Part shown: in pieces, positions 32,066-40,820 of the stretch | Position numbering within the stretch: position 1 is the first letter of the stretch | How the letters are laid out: each line of letters starts with the position of its first letter | Assembly (NCBI GenBank): GCA_016211105.1 | Contig: JACQSX010000016.1 | Location: 62,001 to 126,000, forward strand | From: Acidobacteriota bacterium | GTDB taxonomy: Bacteria; Acidobacteriota; UBA6911; JACQSX01 | Direction: 5' to 3' | Length of the DNA: 64,000 bases | Program-made: the position numbers and the translations under genes | The notes under the pieces: model-generated | What the model was told of the DNA's origin: nothing | Databases searched by the model: none | The model's input: only the letters and a program-made list of their open reading frames with translations

Positions 32066-32920
32066 TCAATTTTCGGATTGCGGCTTGTAAGTGAGCACAC
32101 GGCCCCAAAGGCTTTTAGTTCCCCAAATTCCCGAGCGCAAGCATTCTAGCTGAACAATCTGGCTGTGGTCGACGAAAAGGTTCACTTCAGGACCGTAGTT
32201 TTTCACGTACCAGGCAAAAACTTCCGGATCGGCCGCCTCGAACATCGTCTTCTCAAGGCCCAATTCATTAGCGATTTGAGAAACAACATCGGTCCGCCAT
32301 GAACGGACGTTTTCGGTAATTCCCTCGGATTCAATCATAATCAGGGTGGCGCCTGTCTCCAGACATCGCTTTGCGAGAGTGAGCGCTGCGCCGACATCGC
32401 GTGTTCCCTCGGCCTCCAGTTCTCCAATTGCGGTTGCGCCCCCTGCTCCAAACTGGATTCCAACCTCAGGTTTCGCTTTCAAACCCGCTTGTTCTACCTT
32501 TTTGACCAAAGCCACGAAGTTATCCACCGGAAGGGTAACAAATCCACTTGAAACCTCGACAATATCGAACCCCAGCTTCTTGCACTCTGCCAGGTAGCGA
32601 TCGACTGCTTCCTCGCGCTGGGTCAAGACATATTCGATAAATCCGCCGGTTGAAACCATCACATCATAGGCATGGCACAGGTGCAGTAACTCTTGTATTG
32701 CCCGGCGCGGCATGAGGCTGAATGACCCGCCCGCGAACTTCAGGATGTCCACGTAAGCGCCCATGGTCTCAAGAATGTCCTCGAGATACCGCTTTCCCAT
32801 CGGTGTGTAGTAGGGCCCCCGAATTTCCGTGATGCCGCGTTTCCGAGGTTTCTCTTCGCGCCGGTTCACCTTGATGAATGAAAAAGCGCGCTCACTATCG
32901 TTGCGGTTTTTTTCGCCCAT
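32066..32920 (-). CDS. comA: Phosphosulfolactate synthase-like (ComA) TIM-barrel enzyme
   Basis: The 284-residue protein matches the ComA family. Markers include RGITEIRGPYYTPMG near the start, DILKFAGGSFSLMP, VSTGGFIEYVL, FDIVEVSSGFVTLP, KPEVGIQFGAGG, MIESEGITENV and EAADPEVFAWYVKNYGPEVN. In methanogens ComA adds sulfite to phosphoenolpyruvate on the way to coenzyme M. Bacterial and plant relatives (for example heat-stress HSA32) have other or unknown roles. No comB/comC homologue is visible nearby, so coenzyme M synthesis should not be assumed. Confidence 0.82.
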   Translation of the reverse strand: MGEKNRNDSERAFSFIKVNRREEKPRKRGITEIRGPYYTPMGKRYLEDILETMGAYVDILKFAGGSFSLMPRRAIQELLHLCHAYDVMVSTGGFIEYVLTQREEAVDRYLAECKKLGFDIVEVSSGFVTLPVDNFVALVKKVEQAGLKAKPEVGIQFGAGGATAIGELEAEGTRDVGAALTLAKRCLETGATLIMIESEGITENVRSWRTDVVSQIANELGLEKTMFEAADPEVFAWYVKNYGPEVNLFVDHSQIVQLECLRSGIWGTKSLWGRVLTYKPQSEN

Positions 32921-33303
32921 TCTTTAAACCTTCAAAATTTGGGTACACCCTGAATCGAGCTACTATAAGCTAGTCTCCTGTAAGTAAAGTCCTGGAACAT
33001 GTCGGCATTCCAATTGGAAGCCGCGGAGTAATTTGCACAGGCCCGGAAAGGCAATAGCCGCACCCGTGAGAACGCGTGAAAACGCTCTGAGCCGTATTCG
33101 TGAGAATCCGGGGAATTTTCCACACCTTTTGAGGGCGGGGTCCGATACCATGCGCGGCGTTGCCAGCTTATTCTGTGTCGCACCTTCGGCGCGCTCCCTT
33201 CTGAAAGAGGAACATCGCTATGCCCGCGCTTACGCACGGGCCTACCTAGTGGCGGTCCTTCAGGCCTGATTTCTTTCGCATAATTCGGTTACGGAACGCT
33301 CAA
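32921..33303. other. Intergenic stretch without a recognisable gene
   Basis: About 380 bp lie between the start of the ComA-like gene and the end of the MmgE/PrpD gene. A short open frame at 33033-33269 has no ribosome site or family resemblance. I see no repeat of the families described elsewhere and no RNA gene. Confidence 0.4.
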
Positions 33304-34707
33304 TTAGGATTGCCTCGCTTGTTTCCGGGTATTGATTTTTTTCCGGACCCGGACTTTCCGGAGCAGGGACGTCAGATCGCCAGCAGACCGCGATTCGAGA
33401 TTGGCTACAGTGTCAATGATCGCTCTGCGGAGGTCTTCGTTCGCATAGGAAGAGGTAAGCAGGTTGAATTTCTCTACCACAGTCTCCCATCGCATCGGAC
33501 GCGTGTGGAAGCCTTCGTAATCGGCTTTTTCCTTCGTCACGGTCCTCCCGCCCAATAAATGCACCGCAATCCTGCAACTGTGTTCGCGGGGAAAGCGCCG
33601 GCTCAATTCTTCGCTTGGCCGAACAGTGATGCGACGTAACAGGCGCTGAACGTCCTCTCGAAGGATGCGCTCCGTAGTAAATTGTTGCGGCATTACCGAA
33701 CCATCGAGCACGGCCACTGCCAGAAGGTAAGGTAATGAGTGGTCAGCTTCTTCCTTCGTCCGCACCAAAGTTTTATCACCCTCTTCGCCTCCACCGATGA
33801 TGTGATAAGCAACGTCGAAAATTTCGATCACGATTTGCTTCACATCGTGGCCTTCAAATCGGTGCTCGGCCTTAAGCTCGAGAGTCCCTTCCAGAGCTGA
33901 CTGAGAATGGACTTCAGCATTGTACTTCTTAAGAACTGTGTTTTGAACTCTTTCAAGATCTTCATCCAGCCAATGGATGGTGAAGCGGCCGGCGATGGTA
34001 TCCATGAAACCTTTCTTGCCTTCCAAAACCTCTCGCGGTCCAGTGATCCCGTGTTTGGCCAGGAAAGCAGCATGAGTCACTCCGAAGGCGGTATTTGGGT
34101 AAGCGAAACCCTTCCAATGAGAAAGTGCGCCAGTGCGCGTTACCCGTAAGGCATTGAAGGCCGTACCTGCAATTGCAATTGCGTTGGCGGTCTGCTCGGC
34201 ATCGAGGTTAAGAGCTTTAGCCACTCCCGCCGCGACAGCGTATGCCCCTTGAGTTGTATGATCAAAACCCTTTGCGCGCACAGGCGCTTCATCACAAAGG
34301 CGACACTGCACCTGGTAGGCGACGGCCGAAGCGACCAGCAGAGCAGAGCCGCTTCCTCGAGCATACTCCGTCGCAGCCAGTACGGCGCCTAAATTGTCGC
34401 TTGGGTGGCAAGTCTCCCCCTTGGCCAGGTAAGAGTCGTTGAAGTCGAGATAGCGGGTCAGAGCGCCATTGTAGAAAGCGGCTCGATCCGGCGCAGTGCG
34501 TCCTCCTCCCACGAGACTACAGAGCAGACGGCCGCCCAATTCCTCCAGCAGGACCCTGATCGCGCGCACTGGTTCCGCTTCGAGCGCGCCGATGGCACAA
34601 CCCAAAGAATCCAGAATGCGAATCTTCATGGCTTCCCTGGCCTGCGCAGAAAGATCTTCCCAGCCAGCTTTCACGACAAAGGCCGCAAGTTGTTCTACCA
34701 AACTCAT
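33304..34707 (-). CDS. MmgE/PrpD-family protein
   Basis: From the ATG at 34707 (MSLVEQLAAFV) the protein has 467 residues. The helical MmgE/PrpD fold is indicated by IRILDSLGCAIGAL, AAFYNGALTRYLDFNDSYL, CHPSDNLGAVLAATEYA, GFDHTTQGAYAVAAGVAKAL and LSHWKGFAYPNTA. Family members include 2-methylcitrate dehydratase and cis-aconitate decarboxylase. No prpB/prpC genes are near, so the substrate is unknown. An in-frame start at 34743 adds 12 residues of low quality. Confidence 0.85.
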   Translation of the reverse strand: MSLVEQLAAFVVKAGWEDLSAQAREAMKIRILDSLGCAIGALEAEPVRAIRVLLEELGGRLLCSLVGGGRTAPDRAAFYNGALTRYLDFNDSYLAKGETCHPSDNLGAVLAATEYARGSGSALLVASAVAYQVQCRLCDEAPVRAKGFDHTTQGAYAVAAGVAKALNLDAEQTANAIAIAGTAFNALRVTRTGALSHWKGFAYPNTAFGVTHAAFLAKHGITGPREVLEGKKGFMDTIAGRFTIHWLDEDLERVQNTVLKKYNAEVHSQSALEGTLELKAEHRFEGHDVKQIVIEIFDVAYHIIGGGEEGDKTLVRTKEEADHSLPYLLAVAVLDGSVMPQQFTTERILREDVQRLLRRITVRPSEELSRRFPREHSCRIAVHLLGGRTVTKEKADYEGFHTRPMRWETVVEKFNLLTSSYANEDLRRAIIDTVANLESRSAGDLTSLLRKVRVRKKINTRKQARQS

Positions 34708-34923
34708 CGATCGACAAGAACCACCCGTAGATCCAACCACCAAAAAGTGTCCCGAATGCTTCAGTGAGGTACCAATTCACGCCAAGCGGTGTGCTTTTTG
34801 GCGCCTCATAGCTTTGGGCGATCTGATAAGTGTCGACTGCGCATTCGCGCCGGGTCTTTGAGAAGCTTCACTGAAATGGACCAAGATGGAAAGCTTTGGC
34901 ATCTATGCTTTGTCGGGCTGCGA

Positions 34924-35244
34924 TCAAAAACTTAGGGATTGCCCAACTTCAGATCCAGCCCTAGCGTGACTGTCCGAGCGCGGAGCTGGCGAAAAGCTGC
35001 AAAATTGAGATTCAACATCCCCCCCTCGTCGGTACACTCGAATGCGGCAGAGGTAACCCGAACCGCTTATGAATCCCATTATGATTCCTATGGCGGAGTT
35101 CACGGTTTCTGTTGTGGCGATGATCTGCGATTGACCCTGCTTGCATATCCTCCAGCCATTGTCGAATGGAACTACGTCATAAATATAAAAATCAGGCGTC
35201 GATTTTAATGTCGGTTCCATCCTTCCCTCTTTGGACGGTATCAC
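34924..35244 (-). CDS. Small DUF2188-like protein under a stress-type promoter
   Basis: Up to 106 residues. The core (YDVVPFDNGWRICKQGQSQ, then RIRVYRRGGDVESQF) resembles DUF2188-like beta proteins with a wHVvphdgGW start and a VyrrdGt..s end, but the match is loose. The C-terminal ~20 residues (DSHARAGSEVGQSLSF) are poorly conserved in character. Start options are GTG 35244 and ATG 35220. The stress-type promoter at 35275-35330 points at it, with a predicted start near 35268. Confidence 0.55.
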   Translation of the reverse strand: MIPSKEGRMEPTLKSTPDFYIYDVVPFDNGWRICKQGQSQIIATTETVNSAIGIIMGFISGSGYLCRIRVYRRGGDVESQFCSFSPAPRSDSHARAGSEVGQSLSF

Positions 35245-35274
35245 CCAACCTTCCCGGTTGTTATGCGTTCTGTT

Positions 35275-35330
35275 ATATTGCCGTCCTTAGGAAAGCTTTG
35301 ACAATCGGGTCAAATCCCTAGGGAACCCTA
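35275..35330 (-). promoter_or_regulatory. Stress-type promoter of the DUF2188-like gene
   Basis: On the minus strand: palindrome TAGGGTTCCCTA (35330-35319, fully symmetric), 14 nt, -35 TTGTCA (35304-35299), 18-nt spacer, -10 CAATAT (35280-35275). The palindrome is the most perfect of the set and the -35 one of the strongest. Confidence 0.7.
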
Positions 35331-35494
35331 GGGTGTGACTGGGTCGTGCTCGGGGACGTCCCACAACCAACAAAATTCTCATTACACTACTGATCATGGG
35401 CCTAGATTGGTCTGAGACACGCACTTCTGTCGCTAGCCCTAGTGCGGGGGAATGCGGGCAGCGACAGAAGATTCACTGGAGTGACATCGGTGTA

Positions 35495-35668
35495 CTACCT
35501 CGCGCGCATCTCCGGCATGAACTCATCAGCAGAACGAGCAATCTGACCTGCGCTCTGATAAATCCCCTCGACCTGACCCTTGTAGGAACTGTCCCAGAAC
35601 TTGGCGAAAGTGCGATCCTGGGTGAACTCAATCGCTTCTTCTGTGTGATTTGCTTTAAACAAAACCAC
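35495..35668 (-). CDS. 57-residue protein, possibly translated from a leaderless mRNA
   Basis: The frame starts with GTG 35668 and reads VVLFKANHTEEAIEFTQDR, then a Trp/Tyr-containing helix and IYQSAGQIARSADEFMPEM. It looks like a compact two-helix protein. No family is recognised. The stress-type promoter directly upstream predicts a transcription start at about 35668, the first base of the GTG, and no ribosome-binding site exists in front. The other readings of this stretch have no such support. Confidence 0.5.
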   Translation of the reverse strand: MVLFKANHTEEAIEFTQDRTFAKFWDSSYKGQVEGIYQSAGQIARSADEFMPEMRAR

Positions 35669-35674
35669 CTTTTC

Positions 35675-35729
35675 ACTATGTATTTGGCGAGAGGGAGTTA
35701 CAATGCGGTAAATCTACTAGGAACTCCTA
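35675..35729 (-). promoter_or_regulatory. Stress-type promoter of the 57-residue protein
   Basis: On the minus strand: palindrome TAGGAGTTCCTA (35729-35718), 14 nt (GTAGATTTACCGCA), -35 TTGTAA (35703-35698), 17-nt spacer, -10 CATAGT (35680-35675). The linker is nearly the same as that of the sigma-factor promoter at 41.8 kb. Confidence 0.72.
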
Positions 35730-36024
35730 GGCAACAAGACAAGGCTTCGGAAGGAGCTGATTTGAAGGGAGGGGCACGAAAAGGACGGAAAAACCGAATC
35801 GCTCTCGATTCGGGCTATGTGAACTTGCGCGGATCAAAATCCTAGGCTCGATACCCAGAAAAAAGGTCCCAAGCGATCCTTAGAATTGGTAACTCATAAC
35901 CTTGTTTGACCTTTCAGTCAATTTTGTGGTTACCTTTTCCTAGATCACTTGGGGCTACTGTCAGATTAGCTTGGAAAAGAAGTTTGTCAAGGGTTTCGCT
36001 TGAAAAAATTAGCTCTGGAACTTA

Positions 36025-37044
36025 TTGAATGACTCAATGTTTACTGTCATGAGTGAAGCGAAGCGAAAAAGAGTGTTTTCCGGCATCCAGCCGACCGGAA
36101 ACATTCATATCGGTAACTATTTGGGTGCAATTCGGCACTGGGCTTCTTCGCAGGTTGGATTCGACAACATTTTTTGCATTGTCGACTTGCATGCAATCAC
36201 AACTTCTCAAGATCCCCGAATGTTGAGAACGAGGATCCGCCAAGCAGCAACCCTTCTTTTTGCGGCCGGCATTGATCCGCGGCTGTCGGCTGTGTTTGTA
36301 CAGTCCCACGTCAGCGCTCATGCAGAATTAGCGTGGATCCTAAACTGTCTCATCCCGATGGGTTGGATGCAGCGCATGACGCAGTTTAAGGAGAAATCAC
36401 AAAAGCAGAAAGAACGGGTCCTGGTCGGACTCTTCGATTATCCGGCGCTGATGGCTGCCGATATTCTGTTATATGAGACTGATCTTGTGCCCGTGGGCGA
36501 AGATCAAAAGCAACATTTGGAGCTCACGCGCGATGTCGCGCAGCGATTCAACTCAACCTATGGATTGACTTTTAAGTTACCCGAACCTGTGATCCCCCGA
36601 AAAGGAGCTCGCATTATGGGGCTCGACGACCCCACTAAGAAAATGAGCAAGAGTGGGAGCCGACCGGGCCATGCAGTCTATCTGCTTGACTCGCCAGAAG
36701 AGATCCGATCAAAGATCATGGGCGCGACGACAGATTCACTGCGCGAGATCCATTTCGACAAGGGCCGTCCCGCTCTCCACAATCTGTTAGTCATTTACGA
36801 GCTTTTTACCGGACTACGAAGGGCTGAAATAGAAGCACGCTTTAAAGGAAAAGGATATATCGATCTGAAGCGCGACTTGGCGGAGGTGATCATTGAAGGC
36901 CTCCGCCCTGTGCAGCAGCGATATCGAGAATTAACAATGGATGCCGCTTATATTGATTCTTTGCTGGTCGGCGGCGTCTCCAAAGTTCGACCGATCGCGG
37001 AGAAAACATTGCTTATCGTCAAAGAAAAGATAGGACTCCGCTAA
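36025..37044 (+). CDS. trpS: Tryptophanyl-tRNA synthetase
   Basis: A class I aminoacyl-tRNA synthetase of 331-339 residues that charges tRNA-Trp. The HIGH-type motif is seen in GNIHIGNYLGA and the KMSKS motif in KKMSKSGS, with the TrpRS-specific RVFSGIQPTG at the N-terminus and DILLYETDLVPVGEDQKQHLE in the middle. In-frame starts are TTG 36025, ATG 36037 and ATG 36049; 36049 (MSEAKRKRVFSG) best fits family N-termini, and none has a strong ribosome site. Confidence 0.95.
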   Translation: MNDSMFTVMSEAKRKRVFSGIQPTGNIHIGNYLGAIRHWASSQVGFDNIFCIVDLHAITTSQDPRMLRTRIRQAATLLFAAGIDPRLSAVFVQSHVSAHAELAWILNCLIPMGWMQRMTQFKEKSQKQKERVLVGLFDYPALMAADILLYETDLVPVGEDQKQHLELTRDVAQRFNSTYGLTFKLPEPVIPRKGARIMGLDDPTKKMSKSGSRPGHAVYLLDSPEEIRSKIMGATTDSLREIHFDKGRPALHNLLVIYELFTGLRRAEIEARFKGKGYIDLKRDLAEVIIEGLRPVQQRYRELTMDAAYIDSLLVGGVSKVRPIAEKTLLIVKEKIGLR

Positions 37045-37183
37045 GATGTTCTTGCCACTAGCGAGCCACTGGGACATGGTAAGCGAAATCCCCAAAGGAT
37101 CCTACTCCCCAAATTCTGTGTTACACGAGCGAATCACGGGCGTCATCGCAGCGCCCTCTTGGGAAAGGCGCTGATGATGTGGA

Positions 37184-38962
37184 TCATAACCAGCGCATCC
37201 CAGCAAGTAGCAGCGCGACGCAAATCCAGTGAAGCAAGATTGGAGGAAGGATACTCTCCGATCGTTCTCGAGTTGTGCCTGCTGCGATGCCAAAGAGGAA
37301 CCCACCCAGGACCATGACCGGTCCCTTCGAAGGAATCGACACCTGGCTGCCCGGAGAACTCAGAAATGGGAGAAGGAAACAGAGGGCATACAGGACACTG
37401 GAGATCACCGACGGCCAGGATAGGAACCAGCGCCCGCCGCTCTTCTGAATCGAGAAACGCGAAGCGACGCTTCCGAGGACGAGACCTCGAAAAACCATCT
37501 CGGCTGTGACTGAAAGGAGCAAGAAGGTGGAGACGGTGGTCCAACTGAGACTGTGCGCCAATTCCTGGGGATCGAGCCATCGAGGGACCCACACTCCCCC
37601 CGCTAACGAGCCGATGAGCGCGACGGGAAAGGCGATTAGCCAGTCCAGACCTACGGGTCGTCGCCACCCGTAAAGGCCGGGGCTGCGGCGAGCTGCCAAC
37701 AAGAATAGGGCTCCGCTCCATGCAGTAAGAATTGAAGAAAATGCAAGTGAAGTTTCTCCAGGCCAATATGTACGATCGGGGGGAAGACCCAGGAAGAGGG
37801 GGACGACCAATCCGGGGAAGATCGTGACGACGCTCATCCAAAGTGCCAACGGGATCCTTGACAGAACGTCGTGGAGCCGTGGTTTCCGAAACACCTGGCG
37901 AACTGCGTCGGTGATCTGGCCGGCTGTCAGGAGCGTTCCTGTGCTGCGAGGCGAACCGCCAATCTCTGCAGATCCGCCCCACCGGTTGGCAGAGTGGCTG
38001 CCCCCAGCCGCGGGATCCAAGAGATTGAGACGTTGATAAACTCCCTCAAGCGTTGTTGGTAGCCTATAGTCCACCTGATGCAAGGTATACGTCGCGGGAT
38101 CTTTCTGGAGAATTAGAATCCCCAATCGGTCTCTATGAAGCTTGCGTAGTTGCTGCCTTGCTTCATAGATGCCGGTGCTCGACTTGCAAACCACAGCGAC
38201 AGAACCGTCCACGATTTCGACCCGAGCCAGCTCCTCAAGTTCCTCAACCTCTTCAAAATCCTCTGGGGAGTAAATCAGCGCGTCGATGGATGCCAGCCGA
38301 TCAGCGATGTATTCAAGGAGATTGATTTCGCCCCATCGTTCCTTGCTCTTGAGCTCCGTCTCTTCTTGTACAAGAAGCTTCAGAGTGGCGGTGGTTGTGC
38401 GAAGCAGATCGGGTGGCAGCGCGACGAGGTCTTGGAGTTCCAGACCGTGAGCGTCAATGGCGCCCTCCAAACGTAGCAACGGCATCACCTTGGCGCGTGT
38501 TACCGGATCATCGTTAAGGCGAAGATGGTTCAGCAGTACCCAGAGGGCAAGGACGGTGTCCAGGTCGGCGTCGTTTGCGAATACGGTCCAGTCACGGCTG
38601 GGAAGGTCAAGAGCCTTGCGAATCACCACCATGGCCTGTTCGCAGGTGGCAAGCGTGAAGGATCGAATGCACCCGTCATGGTGATCGAGATTGTAGATTG
38701 CTCTCTGCGCATCGATGAACGGCCCACCTTGTGCGGCTCCGTCGAGAAAAATGGATCCCTGCGGATAGTTGCGGGCTGCCGCCGCGGTGACCGCAAATCC
38801 GCGCTCCACGCGTACGGTGATCGTAGGTGCTTCCACGCAGGTCAGCGCCTGGCCCTTTCCGTCGTCTTTGATACGATAGCGCTCGGGAAGCACACGCGTT
38901 AGGTTCTGCACGCCTGTGTTACCTGAGCGTAATTTCTCGATGGTCGAAGGTTGGGGATGCAT
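37184..38962 (-). CDS. Fusion of a DHH-like domain with a CPBP-type membrane protease domain
   Basis: The protein has 592 residues. The N-terminal ~300 residues are soluble and include YNLDHHDGCIRSFTLATCEQ and NDADLDTVLALWVLLNHL, which resemble the DHH phosphoesterase metal motifs. The C-terminal ~250 residues have about seven membrane helices with TAEMVFRGLVLGS (CPBP motif 1-like) and a late HWICVALLL. A classical EExxxR is not intact (AEMVFR). A soluble DHH-like hydrolase joined to a CPBP protease is an architecture I do not recognise. The start codon lies 7 bp after a perfect 32-bp palindrome, with no visible ribosome site between. Confidence 0.65.
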   Translation of the reverse strand: MHPQPSTIEKLRSGNTGVQNLTRVLPERYRIKDDGKGQALTCVEAPTITVRVERGFAVTAAAARNYPQGSIFLDGAAQGGPFIDAQRAIYNLDHHDGCIRSFTLATCEQAMVVIRKALDLPSRDWTVFANDADLDTVLALWVLLNHLRLNDDPVTRAKVMPLLRLEGAIDAHGLELQDLVALPPDLLRTTTATLKLLVQEETELKSKERWGEINLLEYIADRLASIDALIYSPEDFEEVEELEELARVEIVDGSVAVVCKSSTGIYEARQQLRKLHRDRLGILILQKDPATYTLHQVDYRLPTTLEGVYQRLNLLDPAAGGSHSANRWGGSAEIGGSPRSTGTLLTAGQITDAVRQVFRKPRLHDVLSRIPLALWMSVVTIFPGLVVPLFLGLPPDRTYWPGETSLAFSSILTAWSGALFLLAARRSPGLYGWRRPVGLDWLIAFPVALIGSLAGGVWVPRWLDPQELAHSLSWTTVSTFLLLSVTAEMVFRGLVLGSVASRFSIQKSGGRWFLSWPSVISSVLYALCFLLPFLSSPGSQVSIPSKGPVMVLGGFLFGIAAGTTRERSESILPPILLHWICVALLLAGMRWL

Positions 38963-38968
38963 GACTTG

Positions 38969-39000
38969 TCGTAGAGACGCGATCGATCGCGTCTCTACGA
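38969..39000. repeat. Dispersed palindromic repeat (GTAGAGACGC family), copy 4, perfect
   Basis: A 32-bp perfect palindrome without loop (arm TCGTAGAGACGCGATC). It ends 7 bp upstream of the start codon of the DHH-like/CPBP gene on the minus strand. In RNA it would form a strong hairpin exactly where a ribosome should bind. Confidence 0.85.
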
Positions 39001-39023
39001 TTTCGCGTTTGCTCGCTCGTTTC

Positions 39024-40709
39024 TTAACGTGCTGGCATTGCGCTGGCTTGCGTGCCGACTTTCACTCCGATCACTTCCCCGGAGAGAACCAGCTCCACGC
39101 GGCGGTTGTGCTGTCTCCCCGCGGCGGTATCGTTGGAGACCATCGGCTTGGTTTCTCCAAATCCGCGAGTTGTAATTGAATCTGCAGGCACCCCCTGCTG
39201 CAGCAGGTAGTCACGCACCCATGAGGCGCGCTTTTCGGAAAGCAGTTGATTGTACCCCTCGCTCCCCACGCTATCGGTATGCCCTTCGATCTCCAACTTC
39301 AAGCCTGGATAGGCTAAAACGATACCGGCTATTTTGGCCAGCTTCTCACGTGCCACCGGTCTCAGGGTGTACTTTCCACTGTCAAAAAGAACTTCCGACA
39401 TGTTTACGACTAATCCGCGGGGAGTGTCACGCGTTTCGAGAATCCGGTTCAATTGCTCCAGCAGTTGCGTGCGAAGCTCCGCTTTTTCCTTCTCGGCTTT
39501 TTCCCGCTGGCGTTCGGCTTCCTCGGTAGCAAGACGCGCTTTATCGGCTTCTGCCTGCGCTGCCTGCTGCTTGGCTACGGCGGCAGCCTTCTCCGCCTCC
39601 GCCTGAGCGCGGCGCTCGGCCTCGACGCGCTGTTCAGCCTCAGCATGGGTGCGGAGCTCTGCCTGTAGCCGCTGCTCGGCTTCCGCTCGGGCCCGACGCT
39701 CAGCTTCGGTGCGTTGCTCCGTCTCGGCTTGCGCTCTCAACCTTGCTTGTTGCTCAGCTTCCGCTTTGGCGTTCGCTTCCCGTTCTTGCGCTGCCCGACG
39801 CTCATTGGCCTGACGCTCTTCTTCCCTGCGCTTCACCGCGATCATGCGCGCATCTTCAGCGGTCTGCGCCGCTTCCCGGGCCGTCATCACAACGGATTTT
39901 TTGCCCGCTTTCCGTCCTTGATACGCCTCGGCCTGCTCCATCAGCTTTTCGGCTTTCTGGAAGGAATCGGCCGCGTACTTATCAGCCTGCGACCATCGGG
40001 CAATCCGCACTGCATTTTGAGCTTCGTAAAGCTCCAGTGGTATTTTCGGATCCAAGTTCATGGACTCGATCTTAGCCTTATCTACCTCCTGGGTATACTG
40101 GCCTCTTTCAAGCAGTTCATATTTGGCCTCGACTTGCTCGATTTTTCCCATCGTCTCCTTGCGCAGCATATTCTCCATCACCACAAGGTTACTCGGCCGC
40201 GTCACAGCAAAGTATGGTTCGGCTGTGACAATGAGGCCGAAGGCCTGTAGCTCAGTGGTGACGTTCAGCTTGCTCTTCGTTCCGTCCAACAGGATTTCGC
40301 CAAGGTTGGTAGGACGACCTTCAGGCGTGATGGCCCACATGACATAAGTCAAATATTCCTGTCCGAATTGAGTTGCCGGTTGCAGGTCGTCGAATTCAAC
40401 TTCAATCTCGATGTAACCCTGCTTGCTTTCCACCTTTGCTTCCCCGCGCGCCTTGGGAAGGAGCTCCGTTCCTTTGAAATCGATGGTTGTAGCTCCGCTG
40501 CGATGCCGATAGTTGACCGCCTTGGTGGTGCGCGCGACTACAGTGACGCGGTAAATTGGCATCGAGCCGGTCTGTTCACCCTGTGGCTGCACCGCCAGTT
40601 CCTTGGCATACTGGGACACTCCTAGGGTCCCAAAGACGGTCAGTAGGAGTATCAGAAGCCTAGTCTGGACAGCGACTTTGCTAAAAAAATGTCTCATTTT
40701 TATGTTCAT
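39024..40709 (-). CDS. OmpA-family protein with long coiled-coil (DUF4398-like + OmpA)
   Basis: From ATG 40709 (GGAGGAG upstream) the protein has 561 residues. A signal-anchor (about 12-30) is followed by a beta-rich region. A DUF4398-like helical part (YEAQNAVRIARWSQADKYAAD) comes next, then ~120 residues of Ala/Glu/Arg/Gln-rich coiled coil with repeated QAEAEQRA-like units, and a C-terminal OmpA peptidoglycan-binding domain (VLFDSGKYTLRP, IEGHTDSVGSEGYN, ASWVRDYLLQQGV). It ties the outer membrane or periplasm to peptidoglycan. The repeats show AT/GC drift typical of expanding low-complexity codons. Confidence 0.85.
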   Translation of the reverse strand: MNIKMRHFFSKVAVQTRLLILLLTVFGTLGVSQYAKELAVQPQGEQTGSMPIYRVTVVARTTKAVNYRHRSGATTIDFKGTELLPKARGEAKVESKQGYIEIEVEFDDLQPATQFGQEYLTYVMWAITPEGRPTNLGEILLDGTKSKLNVTTELQAFGLIVTAEPYFAVTRPSNLVVMENMLRKETMGKIEQVEAKYELLERGQYTQEVDKAKIESMNLDPKIPLELYEAQNAVRIARWSQADKYAADSFQKAEKLMEQAEAYQGRKAGKKSVVMTAREAAQTAEDARMIAVKRREEERQANERRAAQEREANAKAEAEQQARLRAQAETEQRTEAERRARAEAEQRLQAELRTHAEAEQRVEAERRAQAEAEKAAAVAKQQAAQAEADKARLATEEAERQREKAEKEKAELRTQLLEQLNRILETRDTPRGLVVNMSEVLFDSGKYTLRPVAREKLAKIAGIVLAYPGLKLEIEGHTDSVGSEGYNQLLSEKRASWVRDYLLQQGVPADSITTRGFGETKPMVSNDTAAGRQHNRRVELVLSGEVIGVKVGTQASAMPAR

Positions 40710-40820
40710 GGCTGCAATTTCTCCTCCCATAAAATTGAAGATATTTTCGAACATCGTAAAGCCCACCCCGCGTGTGAAAATGGCACAGTTAGCGCGACCA
40801 TAGGGGGTTGGCAAAAGTGT

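Noticed and set aside
35396-35845. Open frame of 149 codons on the plus strand
   Set aside because: It has no ribosome site or family match and runs through the stress promoter and opposite to the better supported 57-residue gene.
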